Below are positions 34,150 through 42,482 of a stretch of DNA of 64,000 nucleotides, piece by piece. Both the position numbers and the translations under genes were made by a program. The notes beneath the pieces were generated by a model. That model saw only the letters and a program-made list of their open reading frames with translations, was not told the DNA's origin and made no database searches. Source of the DNA: an uncultured Sphaerochaeta sp. (GTDB lineage Bacteria > Spirochaetota > Spirochaetia > Sphaerochaetales > Sphaerochaetaceae); the NCBI RefSeq assembly GCF_963666015.1, contig NZ_OY762555.1:1302001-1366000 (forward strand), read 5' to 3'. Numbering within the stretch: the first letter of the stretch is position 1; each line of letters begins with the position of its first letter.

Positions 34150-36132
34150 ATGAGTGAGCATCGTATTTTTGAACTATGGCAGGAATTTGCACTCCACCAG
34201 AAACCGGTGGAGCTAGGCGTGGTTGCACCCGAGATTGCAGCTTCCTGGCATCGCTCAAAAGAACTGGGTCTCGACCCCTTCCTTGCAGATATGCAAACAG
34301 TATCCGACCAGGAACTGAATCAGAGACGGAGGAGAGTACAGGAACTGATCACCTCTTCGCTACCCTATATGCATAAACTCTTTACCCTTATCAAGGATGA
34401 CCAGGCAGTCATCACCCTCTGTGATGCAGATGCGGTTATCCTGGAGGTTCTTGCCAATCCCACAGCCTATCCGGAAATTAGTTATCCTGAAGAGGGAACC
34501 ATCCACAGCGAACAACTTGTGGGAACCAATGCAATCGGCCTGGCACTTGCCATAGACAGCTCTGTGGAAGTGGTTGGTGCAGAACATTGGAGAAAGGTGA
34601 ACCATGGATGGGCATGCTATGCAAACCCACTCCATGCAGGTAACTCAATCGTAGGATGCATCAATGTTGCCTGTCCCATTACCGGCTATAAAAATACGGG
34701 AACCATAGCACCCATGGTACAAGCATCATCAAATGCCATTGAGCGGGAATTGATGTTCAAACTCAAGCTTAGTGACCAAGAAAAAGTCATCCAGCAACAG
34801 AAAACGCTGCTCGAGTATGTTGATACCGGGATCATTGCCATTGATCGGGATGGAGTAATCAAACAGATCAACCAACAGGCACTCGACATCTTCAAGGTAC
34901 AGGGAGCTTGGGAAGGACGTCTCCTCAAAGATCTTTTCCATAGTGAGGTAAATCTCACTGCATTGGCTGAACAAGGAAAGATGCTCGATGAGCAGGACCT
35001 ACCTATCAAGATTGGATCCTCCTATGCACACATTACCTGCTCCACCTACAAATTGGAACTTGATAAGCTCGGTATAAATCTTGTCATCTTGGTAAGGACC
35101 CCGGCTACAGTACGCAGAATCGTCAACAAGGCTTCTGGAGCGAATGCTCGCTATAGTTTCTCGGATATCATCGGTTCCTGTCCAAGTATGGAACAACCGC
35201 TGAAAATTGCCCAGTTGGCAAGCAAGAACAACACAAATGTACTGGTAATGGGGGAAACAGGAACAGGCAAGGAGCTGTTGGTCCAGGCGATTCATAATGC
35301 GAGTGAGAGACGGAACAAACCATTCATCGCCATAAATTGTGGGGCACTTTCACGCGAACTGATCCGAAGTGAATTGTTCGGATATGAAGGTGGCGCTTTT
35401 ACCAGTGCTAAGAGTAGCGGCAGTCTTGGAAAATTTGAACTTGCAGAGGGAGGAACACTCTTCTTGGATGAGATTGGGGAGATGCCCCTGGAAGTCCAGG
35501 CAGTCCTCCTTCGTGTATTACAGACGCAGGAAGTAGTGCGGATTGGAGGGAAGTATCCTATTCCGGTGAATGTCCGCGTAATCGCAGCCACCCACAGGGA
35601 CCTTGCAATTGCAGTCCAGGAACAAACGTTCAGAAATGACTTGTACTACCGATTGAATGTCCTTTCCATCAATTTGCCTGCATTGAGGGAGCGTAATGGA
35701 GACATTCATAAGCTGGTCGCATTCTTTCTTAAAAAATTCCAACAGCAATTTGAGAAACCAAACCTCACGATTGATGACATGGTCTGTAAATTGTTTGAAG
35801 TATACAATTGGCCTGGAAACATCAGGGAGCTGGAGAATGTACTGCAGCGTGCGGCCGTCATTTGTGAGAACGATCTTATTACCATCCATGATATTCCCAG
35901 TACCATCGTGAATTACCAACCAAATGATTTTTCCCACAACCAGGCCCAGCAAGATGGATTCTCCCTCGAAGAAGGGAAACGCGAAAAGTTGATCCTGATT
36001 CTCCAGAAAACGAATGGAAACGTACGAGAGGTCTCCACCCTGCTCAGGATTTCCAGAGGAACGGTCTACAACATGCTGAACCGCTATAACATTGACTTAC
36101 AAGCCTTCAGAAAAGGCTATATCGACTCATAA
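34150..36132 (+). CDS. AcoR-type sigma-54-dependent activator
   Basis: A 660-residue enhancer-binding protein. About residues 40-200 hold an AcoR-like GAF domain (EQLVGTNAIGLALA), 220-320 a PAS domain, 340-580 the AAA+ domain (Walker A GETGTGKELL, Walker B GTLFLDEIGEMP) and 610-660 a Fis-type helix-turn-helix (REVSTLLRISRGTVYNM). The sigma-54 contact loop reads GAFTSA instead of the usual GAFTGA. It must act at a sigma-54 promoter; the best candidate in this window is at 50547-50562. The ATG at 34150 has AAGGA 6 bases upstream; the ATG at 34144 is too close. Confidence 0.93.
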   Translation: MSEHRIFELWQEFALHQKPVELGVVAPEIAASWHRSKELGLDPFLADMQTVSDQELNQRRRRVQELITSSLPYMHKLFTLIKDDQAVITLCDADAVILEVLANPTAYPEISYPEEGTIHSEQLVGTNAIGLALAIDSSVEVVGAEHWRKVNHGWACYANPLHAGNSIVGCINVACPITGYKNTGTIAPMVQASSNAIERELMFKLKLSDQEKVIQQQKTLLEYVDTGIIAIDRDGVIKQINQQALDIFKVQGAWEGRLLKDLFHSEVNLTALAEQGKMLDEQDLPIKIGSSYAHITCSTYKLELDKLGINLVILVRTPATVRRIVNKASGANARYSFSDIIGSCPSMEQPLKIAQLASKNNTNVLVMGETGTGKELLVQAIHNASERRNKPFIAINCGALSRELIRSELFGYEGGAFTSAKSSGSLGKFELAEGGTLFLDEIGEMPLEVQAVLLRVLQTQEVVRIGGKYPIPVNVRVIAATHRDLAIAVQEQTFRNDLYYRLNVLSINLPALRERNGDIHKLVAFFLKKFQQQFEKPNLTIDDMVCKLFEVYNWPGNIRELENVLQRAAVICENDLITIHDIPSTIVNYQPNDFSHNQAQQDGFSLEEGKREKLILILQKTNGNVREVSTLLRISRGTVYNMLNRYNIDLQAFRKGYIDS

Positions 36133-36158
36133 TGAGTATCCAAGAAGGAGCAACGCAT

Positions 36159-37121
36159 ATGCATGAAGCACTGTTTGAACAAATCCATACGATCGGCCTG
36201 GTACCGGTGGTGAAGATCGATGACGCCGATAAGGCCGAGGGCCTTGCAGGGGCCCTGATCGCAGGCGGCCTGCCCTGTGCAGAGGTGACCTTCCGCACTG
36301 CAGCAGCAGAGGAAGCGATCAGGCGCATCAGTGGGGCATACCCCGAGATGCTCGTGGGTGCCGGCACGGTGACCAACCTCGAGTATGCAAAGAAGGCAGT
36401 GGCAGCCGGGGCCAAGTTCCTCGTCTCCCCGGGATTCAACCCCACCGTCGTGGACTGGGCACTGGAAAACAATATCCCCATCGTCCCGGGTGTCTGCACC
36501 CCCAGCGACATCGAGGCGGGCATCAGCCGTGGGCTTACCACCCTCAAGTTCTTCCCCGCAGAGGTCAGCGGTGGGGTGGACATGCTCAAGAACTTCGCTG
36601 GGCCCTTCCCCGACCTCGTCTTCATGCCCACCGGCGGTATCAGCACCAAGAACCTTGCCAGCTATGCCAGGCAGCCCAATGTCCTGGCAGTAGGCGGATC
36701 GTGGATGGTCAAGGCCGACCTCATCGAGGCGGAGGACTGGCAGGCGATAGCGGACCTGAGCAGGGAGGCCGTGCGCACCCTCCAGGGGCTGGAGTTCGCC
36801 CATATGGGCATCAACAACCAGGATGCGGCAGAGGCTGAGAAGACCATCAGGGGTCTGGAGGCTCTGGGCATGGTGAAGAAGAGCGGCAACAGTTCCACCT
36901 TCCTGGATACCACCATCGAGGTGTTGCCTAAGCAGTACCTGGGAAAGATGGGCCACATCGGCTTCAGGTGTTTCTCCATCGAGCGCACCCTCTCCTACCT
37001 CTCCCAGTTCGGCTTCTCCGTGAACGGGAAGACCATCGCACGCGATGCAAAGGGCAAGATCAAGGTATGTTACCTTGAGCAGGAGCTCAGCGGCTTCGCC
37101 ATCCACCTGATCAAGGCATAA
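36159..37121 (+). CDS. eda: KDPG/KHG aldolase with a C-terminal VOC-like extension
   Basis: A 320-residue protein. Residues 1-210 are a KDPG aldolase: GGLPCAEVTFRT with the catalytic Glu, VGAGTVTN, LVSPGFNP and TLKFFPAEVSGG with the Schiff-base Lys. It splits KDPG to pyruvate and glyceraldehyde 3-phosphate. About 215-320 is an extra domain (GHIGFRCFSIERTLSYL, GFAIHLIKA) that resembles a VOC/glyoxalase-like fold; its role is unknown. The ATG at 36159 has AGGAG 8 bases upstream, better than the ATG at 36132 that touches the activator stop. Base composition is much richer in GC than the neighbours. Confidence 0.87.
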   Translation: MHEALFEQIHTIGLVPVVKIDDADKAEGLAGALIAGGLPCAEVTFRTAAAEEAIRRISGAYPEMLVGAGTVTNLEYAKKAVAAGAKFLVSPGFNPTVVDWALENNIPIVPGVCTPSDIEAGISRGLTTLKFFPAEVSGGVDMLKNFAGPFPDLVFMPTGGISTKNLASYARQPNVLAVGGSWMVKADLIEAEDWQAIADLSREAVRTLQGLEFAHMGINNQDAAEAEKTIRGLEALGMVKKSGNSSTFLDTTIEVLPKQYLGKMGHIGFRCFSIERTLSYLSQFGFSVNGKTIARDAKGKIKVCYLEQELSGFAIHLIKA

Positions 37122-37125
37122 CCAT

Positions 37126-38085
37126 TCAACCTACACAGTAGTCACATTCATGGCCTTCAAGAATATCAAGAAGATTCTGGGAGGCCATGAGACTCATATT
37201 GCTTGACGCCTCATAGGTTGCTGCTCCTGCATGAGGAGTAAGGATACAGGAAGACAGGGCTGCAAGCGGTCCCATTTCCGGATGTTCCTGAGCGCTGACA
37301 TCCAAGGCTGCAGCACCAATTTGGCCAGTCCCAAGAGCAACCGCCAGTGCTTCCTCATCTATGATTCCACCTCGCGCAGTATTGACCAACACCGCTCTTG
37401 GTTTCATGCTTGCAAACACCTCTGCATTGAATAAATTCTTCGTCTCTTCTGTTAAAGGGGTATGGATGGAAATGAAGTCACTCTTGCTTGCCAAAGTGGC
37501 GAAATCGACATATGTAGCCCCATAGTGGTGCTTCAGTTCCTCATTCTCGTATACATCATGGCAGAGAATCTCCATCTCAAAGCCCTTGCAACGCTTTACT
37601 ACCCCTGCCCCGATCCTCCCCGTTCCGATGACACCAAGCGTCTTTCTCCACATTTCCACACCGATGGGACGTTTCGTTTCACCCATCTTCATCTGATGGT
37701 CCATATAGGGAACGTGCCGGGCAGCAGAGAGCATCAGTGTAACTGCCAAGTCGGAAACGGAGTCCCCATTTGCTCCCGGAGTTATGGTGACCTGTATGTT
37801 TCGCGCTCTTGCATACTCGAGGTCTATCGCGTCATACCCCACCCCGTAGCGGGAAATGACCTTCAGTCTCTTCGCTTTGCTCAGGAGCGCTTCGTCATAC
37901 GCTTCCAGTCCTGCAATTATCCCATCGGCTTCTGGTATTTGCCGATGGAGCTGATCTGAAACACTTTCTGTCTCTGTCGCTTTTATATGCCGGACTTCAC
38001 ATCCATGGGAGCGTAGCAGCTCCCAAGCTTTCTCATCTGAACTCCCAAACGAACGGGCGGTTATCAATACAACGAATGTATTCAT
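37126..38085 (-). CDS. D-isomer-specific 2-hydroxyacid dehydrogenase (2-ketogluconate/glyoxylate reductase-like)
   Basis: A 319-residue NAD(P)-dependent dehydrogenase. The N-terminal domain has ISRYGVGYDAIDL; the Rossmann part has LGVIGTGRIGAGVV, and the catalytic Arg, Glu and His are in VNTARGGIID, DVSAQEHPE and LTPHAGA. It is close to phosphoglycerate dehydrogenase and ketogluconate reductases. Two adjacent ATG codons exist; the one at 38085 has GGAG at 6 bases and shares the ATGA overlap with the kinase upstream. With that kinase it could form a ketogluconate-to-6-phosphogluconate step. Confidence 0.88.
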   Translation of the reverse strand: MNTFVVLITARSFGSSDEKAWELLRSHGCEVRHIKATETESVSDQLHRQIPEADGIIAGLEAYDEALLSKAKRLKVISRYGVGYDAIDLEYARARNIQVTITPGANGDSVSDLAVTLMLSAARHVPYMDHQMKMGETKRPIGVEMWRKTLGVIGTGRIGAGVVKRCKGFEMEILCHDVYENEELKHHYGATYVDFATLASKSDFISIHTPLTEETKNLFNAEVFASMKPRAVLVNTARGGIIDEEALAVALGTGQIGAAALDVSAQEHPEMGPLAALSSCILTPHAGAATYEASSNMSLMASQNLLDILEGHECDYCVG

Positions 38086-39494
38086 CATATGCTCCTCTCT
38101 TGTGCACAATCTACAAGCGTTTTTTCATACCAATATCGGTATCTTTTATAGTGTCTAGTATAATAATTTCTGATCTCTGAATCTGGATTCAACACATTGG
38201 TTACGGTCTGTGAATGAGTTGAAAGTTCCTCACTGGCGGAACGGGCAGCCAGTATGAGGGCTCCATAGAGGGACGTCTGTTTCTGAATATCTTCATGCAT
38301 GGAAACACCAAAGTAGTTACAGCATAGGTGTTTCCAGAAGGCTGAATGCAATACGCCCCCTGAGAGTTTGATGGTCCTGGGAATATGCCCACTTTCCAGA
38401 AGTTCCACATAACATTGATAGAGATTGGCAACAACTCCCTGCAAAACGCCTTGGTAGAGAGTACTTGTTTCCATAGACTCTTTTACATCATGGAAGCTTG
38501 CAAGACGGGTGTCATCCCACCCAGGACAGCGCTCTCCCACCAGAAACGGAAGGAATATTGGGGTAGCAGAGTTTTCTCTCAGGGAACCTTCAATCTGAGC
38601 ATATGTGGTATCTGGAGTAAAGGATTGCTCCTTGTACCAATCCACACAGTTGGAACAGCCGCTTGTTGCAGCTCCGAGCAGGAACCCATTATCCACACTG
38701 CGGTACAACCAAGTGGAGTGATTAGGAGAGAACCAAGGTTTTGGGATAACCATTCTCATCGCCCCACTGGTACCCATGGAAAGGGTCATGATACCTGGCT
38801 CTTCTGCTTTTGATCCTACTTGGTTCAACGCTCCATCAGGAAGAGGAGGAAGCACTGGAATACCTTCGGTCAATCCCAGCAATCTTGAACCTTGCTTGCT
38901 CAGCGTACTCCTGTCTCTCCAATCGCAAATAGGGGCTATAGTACAACCCAAGGATTTCGCCATTGGATGAAGAGCAACCGCTGCGGTGGAGAGAAGGCCC
39001 ATTCCACTGAGCATTGAAGCAGTCTCCTTGACCGTACCAGTAAGGATATAGTGGAGGTAACCTGCGAGGGAACCAACCTGTCGATCAGTTAGGACAATGC
39101 CATCTGTTCTCTGTTTCAGAAGTTTGAAGAACGGATACATTGCATGCACCATTGCTCCACTTTCCTGGTAGTAGTCCTCTACAAAAGAAGCGTCATTCCT
39201 AAGCTCTTTACAGAAAATACGACCAGAGACATCCGTCCAATCTGAGACTGTTTGTGAGGGTACATGAGCAGTATCACAGACCACCAGACTGTGCCACGTT
39301 CCCGCGGTGGCAATTCGGTCTACCGCTCTCCCTTGTGCAGCTTTTCTCCCCAGCTGAATGGCATGCATACACACAACCTCTACATCACTTGAGGAAGGAT
39401 TTCGCTCAACAAGCAATGTCGACTTGCCCGTTATGGTATCGAGGTATTGGGCTTTCGAGGAAGTGGTACTTATTTCAAGGGCCAGAAGCTTCAT
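38085..39494 (-). CDS. FGGY-family kinase (gluconokinase-like)
   Basis: A 469-residue kinase. The N-terminal phosphate loop reads LEISTTSSKAQ where most FGGY kinases have DxGTTS. The catalytic Asp segment LPDGALNQVGS and phosphate motif SMGTSGAMR match gluconokinase-like members, and the C-terminal LSGGVLHSAFW is the adenosine site. Gluconate 6-phosphate would feed gnd and the KDPG aldolase nearby. The ATG at 39494 has GGAG 7 bases upstream. It overlaps the hydroxyacid dehydrogenase by 4 bases. Confidence 0.85.
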   Translation of the reverse strand: MKLLALEISTTSSKAQYLDTITGKSTLLVERNPSSSDVEVVCMHAIQLGRKAAQGRAVDRIATAGTWHSLVVCDTAHVPSQTVSDWTDVSGRIFCKELRNDASFVEDYYQESGAMVHAMYPFFKLLKQRTDGIVLTDRQVGSLAGYLHYILTGTVKETASMLSGMGLLSTAAVALHPMAKSLGCTIAPICDWRDRSTLSKQGSRLLGLTEGIPVLPPLPDGALNQVGSKAEEPGIMTLSMGTSGAMRMVIPKPWFSPNHSTWLYRSVDNGFLLGAATSGCSNCVDWYKEQSFTPDTTYAQIEGSLRENSATPIFLPFLVGERCPGWDDTRLASFHDVKESMETSTLYQGVLQGVVANLYQCYVELLESGHIPRTIKLSGGVLHSAFWKHLCCNYFGVSMHEDIQKQTSLYGALILAARSASEELSTHSQTVTNVLNPDSEIRNYYTRHYKRYRYWYEKTLVDCAQERSI

Positions 39495-39521
39495 TGGTAT
39501 TCTCCAAGGCATAATCAATCG

Positions 39522-39537
39522 GCTGTATAAAGACAGC
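39522..39537. repeat. Small palindrome upstream of the gluconokinase-like operon
   Basis: GCTGT-ATAAAG-ACAGC, an inverted repeat with 5-bp arms, 28 bases before the minus-strand ATG at 39494. It could be an operator; no matching regulator site rule is known to me. Confidence 0.4.
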
Positions 39538-39559
39538 TAACTTTTTATATAATAATGAT

Positions 39560-39588
39560 TTGACATCTTCCTAAATCAGTTTTACACT
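39560..39588 (+). promoter_or_regulatory. Promoter of the FucU-like gene
   Basis: Perfect TTGACA (39560-39565), 17-base spacer, TACACT (39583-39588). A leader of about 55 bases with AAAGGAG precedes the ATG at 39650. Confidence 0.8.
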
Positions 39589-39649
39589 AGAGGTACAAAC
39601 CCATCTTGTCTGGTCTTTATCCAGGCGAGAAAAATAAAGGAGCAGCCTC

Positions 39650-40081
39650 ATGTTGATTGGTATTTCCCCTTACATCGGTCCCGAATTATTGGAAGCACTC
39701 GATAGAATGGGTCATGGTGATGAGATTGTCATCGTCGATGCATTCTATCCTGGAGACACACGATCCTCCCGTTGTATCAGAGCTGATGGGATCAAAGCGG
39801 AAGACTTACTGGATGGAATCTTCCGTTTGATGAATCCTGATGATTATGTCAAAGATCCGGTTGTGATGATGCAGCCTTCAGAAGGCGATAGTGCCGACCC
39901 TGCGGTGGAAGCGTCGTTCCAGGCAGTCTTGGACAAATACTGGCCCGATACACCAAAAATCCAGAAAATCGAACGCCAGGAGTTCTATGACAGGGCAAAA
40001 CGGGCATATGCGGTAGTGGTCTCTGGCTCCATCGTAAAATATGGATGTATCATCATCCGTAAGGGTGTACTGCCCCACTAA
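39650..40081 (+). CDS. fucU: RbsD/FucU-family sugar mutarotase
   Basis: A 143-residue mutarotase that interconverts the alpha and beta ring forms of fucose, ribose or similar sugars. Family marks are LEALDRMGHGDEIVIVDAFYP (split by one residue from the N-terminal GISPYIGPE) and the end KYGCIIIRKGV. It is transcribed alone from its own promoter, facing the minus-strand ABC-transporter operon whose sugar it may prepare. The length is normal for FucU. Confidence 0.88.
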   Translation: MLIGISPYIGPELLEALDRMGHGDEIVIVDAFYPGDTRSSRCIRADGIKAEDLLDGIFRLMNPDDYVKDPVVMMQPSEGDSADPAVEASFQAVLDKYWPDTPKIQKIERQEFYDRAKRAYAVVVSGSIVKYGCIIIRKGVLPH

Positions 40082-40088
40082 TCTGCAA

Positions 40089-40117
40089 GCAGGCCACCCC
40101 CTTGAGAGGTGGTCTGC
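40089..40117. terminator. Hairpin between convergent fucU and dehydrogenase genes
   Basis: Ten-bp stem GCAGGCCACC/GGTGGTCTGC with one G-T pair and a 9-base loop. No T tract on either side; it may mark both transcript ends. Confidence 0.5.
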
Positions 40118-40126
40118 TATCCTGCT

Positions 40127-41161
40127 CTAATCGATAAGTATCACTGGCTTGATAACCTGCTCCTCCTTGTTGCCAAACACAGCAAAGGCTTCATCTACCT
40201 CATCCATGGAGAATCGATGGGTAAGCAAAAGCGAACTGGGAATATGGCCTTGTTTCAACAGCTCAAATGCTTGGGGGAATCCCCAGTTGGGGATGGCATG
40301 AGAGGCGACAAGACGTTTCTTGGAAAAGTGGAACTCATTTGCAGAGAACGTTACCTGATCATGCTTGAAATCGATACCGTCGTAGACAATGGAGCCACAG
40401 AAACCGGCAAGCTCAATACCATCGCCAAGCGTTGCAGGAGGAGAGGTGACGATTACACGTTTGAACAACTTGGGAAACTGTTGCTTGAGCTCATCCTTCC
40501 ACCCCGCCTTCGCGCTATCAATGACCAGATCGGCACCGAGTTCTCTTGCAACTTCACCTCGATAGGCTCCACGCGGAGTATCAAGATGATGGCCTACCAT
40601 GACCACATTACGGGCACCACGCAATTTTGCCAGCTTGATACAGCTTAAGCCTATGATCCCCGGCCCCATGATCAGGACATCGTCAAAGAGCTCTATAGCT
40701 GCCTCCCGATTAAGGTCGAGTGCAACGGTAATGGGCTCAGCAAGGGTAGCTTCAGGATAATCGAGTCCTTCATAGGGAATCACCATCTCTCGGGGAACTA
40801 CCAGGAATTGCCCCATTCCTGCCTGGTCATCCATGTAGCTGTAGATATTCTCACAGGCTTGCGGCTTCTGGTTCAGGCACTGTTCACATCTTCCACAGGC
40901 AATATTGTTCTCAACCACCACTGAATCCCCGACGCTCAAGCCGGGAAAGGGTGATCCTACTTCGTGGATATACCCAGAAACCTCATGTCCAAGTGGGGTC
41001 AATGTTCCTGCAGGAAGGTCTTTTACAAAGTGGATATCAGTCCCACAAATCCCACACGCCTTGATACGGACCACCACCTCATTTGCTTTCGGTTTGGGCA
41101 GTGTTCTCCTCACAATTCTGATTTGTTCATTACTATCGACCCAAGCGCTTGTAAATTCCAT
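40127..41161 (-). CDS. Zinc-dependent polyol dehydrogenase (MDR family)
   Basis: A 344-residue medium-chain dehydrogenase. The catalytic zinc site is ACGICGTDIHFV and GHEVSG; the structural zinc Cys are in CGRCEQCLNQKPQAC; the NAD motif is IMGPGIIGLSC. It is similar to sorbitol and threonine dehydrogenases. The ATG at 41161 has GAGG 7 bases upstream; the GTG at 41173 does not. As the last gene of the ribose-type operon it could turn a polyol into the ketose that the FGGY kinases then phosphorylate. Confidence 0.87.
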   Translation of the reverse strand: MEFTSAWVDSNEQIRIVRRTLPKPKANEVVVRIKACGICGTDIHFVKDLPAGTLTPLGHEVSGYIHEVGSPFPGLSVGDSVVVENNIACGRCEQCLNQKPQACENIYSYMDDQAGMGQFLVVPREMVIPYEGLDYPEATLAEPITVALDLNREAAIELFDDVLIMGPGIIGLSCIKLAKLRGARNVVMVGHHLDTPRGAYRGEVARELGADLVIDSAKAGWKDELKQQFPKLFKRVIVTSPPATLGDGIELAGFCGSIVYDGIDFKHDQVTFSANEFHFSKKRLVASHAIPNWGFPQAFELLKQGHIPSSLLLTHRFSMDEVDEAFAVFGNKEEQVIKPVILID

Positions 41162-41169
41162 TTCGTTCC

Positions 41170-41520
41170 TCACTTCAAGAAGTCTTCACTTCCCGATGGA
41201 ATGACACAGAGAAAAACCAAATCCTCTTCCCGTGAGTCATTCACCCACTGGTGCTCCTCCCTTCCAGGAACGAATACCGAAGTACCCGAAAGCAGGATTT
41301 TCTCTTCCTCCGGACCGACAACTCTGCCTTTTCCTTGCAACACATACACCACATGCTCGTGTGCATGACTTCCGTTACTGCTCTTTCCCCCAGGAGGGAT
41401 CCTAATCTCCCGCATCTCGTAATTGTTTGAGCCATCTTCCTTGCTCACCAGCCAACGGACCTTGTTTCCTGACCCAGTAGTACTGAGCACAGCCTCCGCT
41501 GCTGTTCTACTCATACTCAT
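41170..41520 (-). CDS. Cupin-domain protein
   Basis: A 116-residue single cupin. The metal motif is SNGSHAHEHVVYVLQGKG with HxHxH and the downstream SVFVPGREEHQW contributes the last His. Such proteins may be sugar isomerases, lyases or sensors. The ATG at 41520 has GGGAG upstream and shares an ATGA overlap with the ribokinase stop, so it is translationally coupled. Function in the pathway is unknown. Confidence 0.78.
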   Translation of the reverse strand: MSMSRTAAEAVLSTTGSGNKVRWLVSKEDGSNNYEMREIRIPPGGKSSNGSHAHEHVVYVLQGKGRVVGPEEEKILLSGTSVFVPGREEHQWVNDSREEDLVFLCVIPSGSEDFLK

Positions 41521-42479
41521 TTCACTTGCTCCCAATAGGCTTTTTGATCCAATGCCGATAGAAACTGCTGCACTTCGTCAGTAGTTGGCATTGCAGGGGC
41601 AGTACCTACCTTGGTAACAGAGAGAGATGCTACCGCAGTGGCAAAATATATGGCCTGCTTAAGATCCATTCCCTTGCTGAGCGCGGTAGCCAGTCCTCCG
41701 TTGAACGCATCCCCTGCACCGGTGGTATCCACCACCTTCACTTCCATGGTGGGGAACATCAGGGCTTCCATCTCAGCAGTAAGCAGGAAACACCCCATCT
41801 TGCCCATGGTGATGATGACATCCTTGACCCCTTTTGCTTGCAGGGCCAAGGCCGCCTTATGAGCACTCTCACGGTCCACAACATCAATGCCCGTCAGGCA
41901 GGATGCCTCAGTCTCATTGGGAGTTACCAAGTCAAACATGCCAATAAACGAGTCTTCTAGTGGTTCAACTGGTGCTGGAGCAGGGTTAAGTAAAGCAATC
42001 CCACCAGAGGCATGCACACGCTCTACTGCGGGGGGAAGAATATCAAGGTTGGTCTCAAGCTGAGCCACCAGGACATTGGTATCATCCAAGACCGAGTCGA
42101 TGGACTGTATCTCCTCCTGGCTAATCGCTCCGCAAGCTCCGGGGACAACCGTGATGCTATTCTGGGAGGTATGTTCATCCACCATGATCAAGGCGATGCC
42201 TGTTGCCAACTCAGGGTCCTCAAATACATATCGGCTATCCATCTGCTCACCGGCATAAAAATCCTTGGCAACCTTGCCAAACACATCATTTCCCACTTTT
42301 GTGACCAGCACCACATCCCCACCCGAGCGGTGGGCAGCTACTGCCTGGTTTGATCCTTTCCCCCCAGGCCCCATCTTGAAAATGCTCCCCTTTACCGTCT
42401 CTCCCTGTACCGGGATATGAGGGGACCGTGCCATAAGATCAACTACAAAACTACCAATTACCGTCACACGTTCTGCCAT
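41517..42479 (-). CDS. Ribokinase-like PfkB kinase
   Basis: A 320-residue kinase with clear ribokinase marks: VIGSFVVDLMARSPHIPVQG, GGKGSNQAVAAHRSGG (first PfkB signature), NPAPAPVEP, TPNETEA and VVDTTGAGDAFNGGLA with the catalytic Asp. It phosphorylates ribose or another pentose using ATP. It is placed within the operon of a ribose-type ABC transporter. The sugar need not be ribose, since two FGGY kinases are also present. Confidence 0.88.
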   Translation of the reverse strand: MAERVTVIGSFVVDLMARSPHIPVQGETVKGSIFKMGPGGKGSNQAVAAHRSGGDVVLVTKVGNDVFGKVAKDFYAGEQMDSRYVFEDPELATGIALIMVDEHTSQNSITVVPGACGAISQEEIQSIDSVLDDTNVLVAQLETNLDILPPAVERVHASGGIALLNPAPAPVEPLEDSFIGMFDLVTPNETEASCLTGIDVVDRESAHKAALALQAKGVKDVIITMGKMGCFLLTAEMEALMFPTMEVKVVDTTGAGDAFNGGLATALSKGMDLKQAIYFATAVASLSVTKVGTAPAMPTTDEVQQFLSALDQKAYWEQVK

Positions 42480-42482
42480 GTG

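Noticed and set aside
36117..37106. A 329-codon open frame on the minus strand opposite the KDPG aldolase
   Set aside because: No recognisable motifs; the plus strand encodes a complete aldolase. Same high-GC effect as at 61-64 kb.
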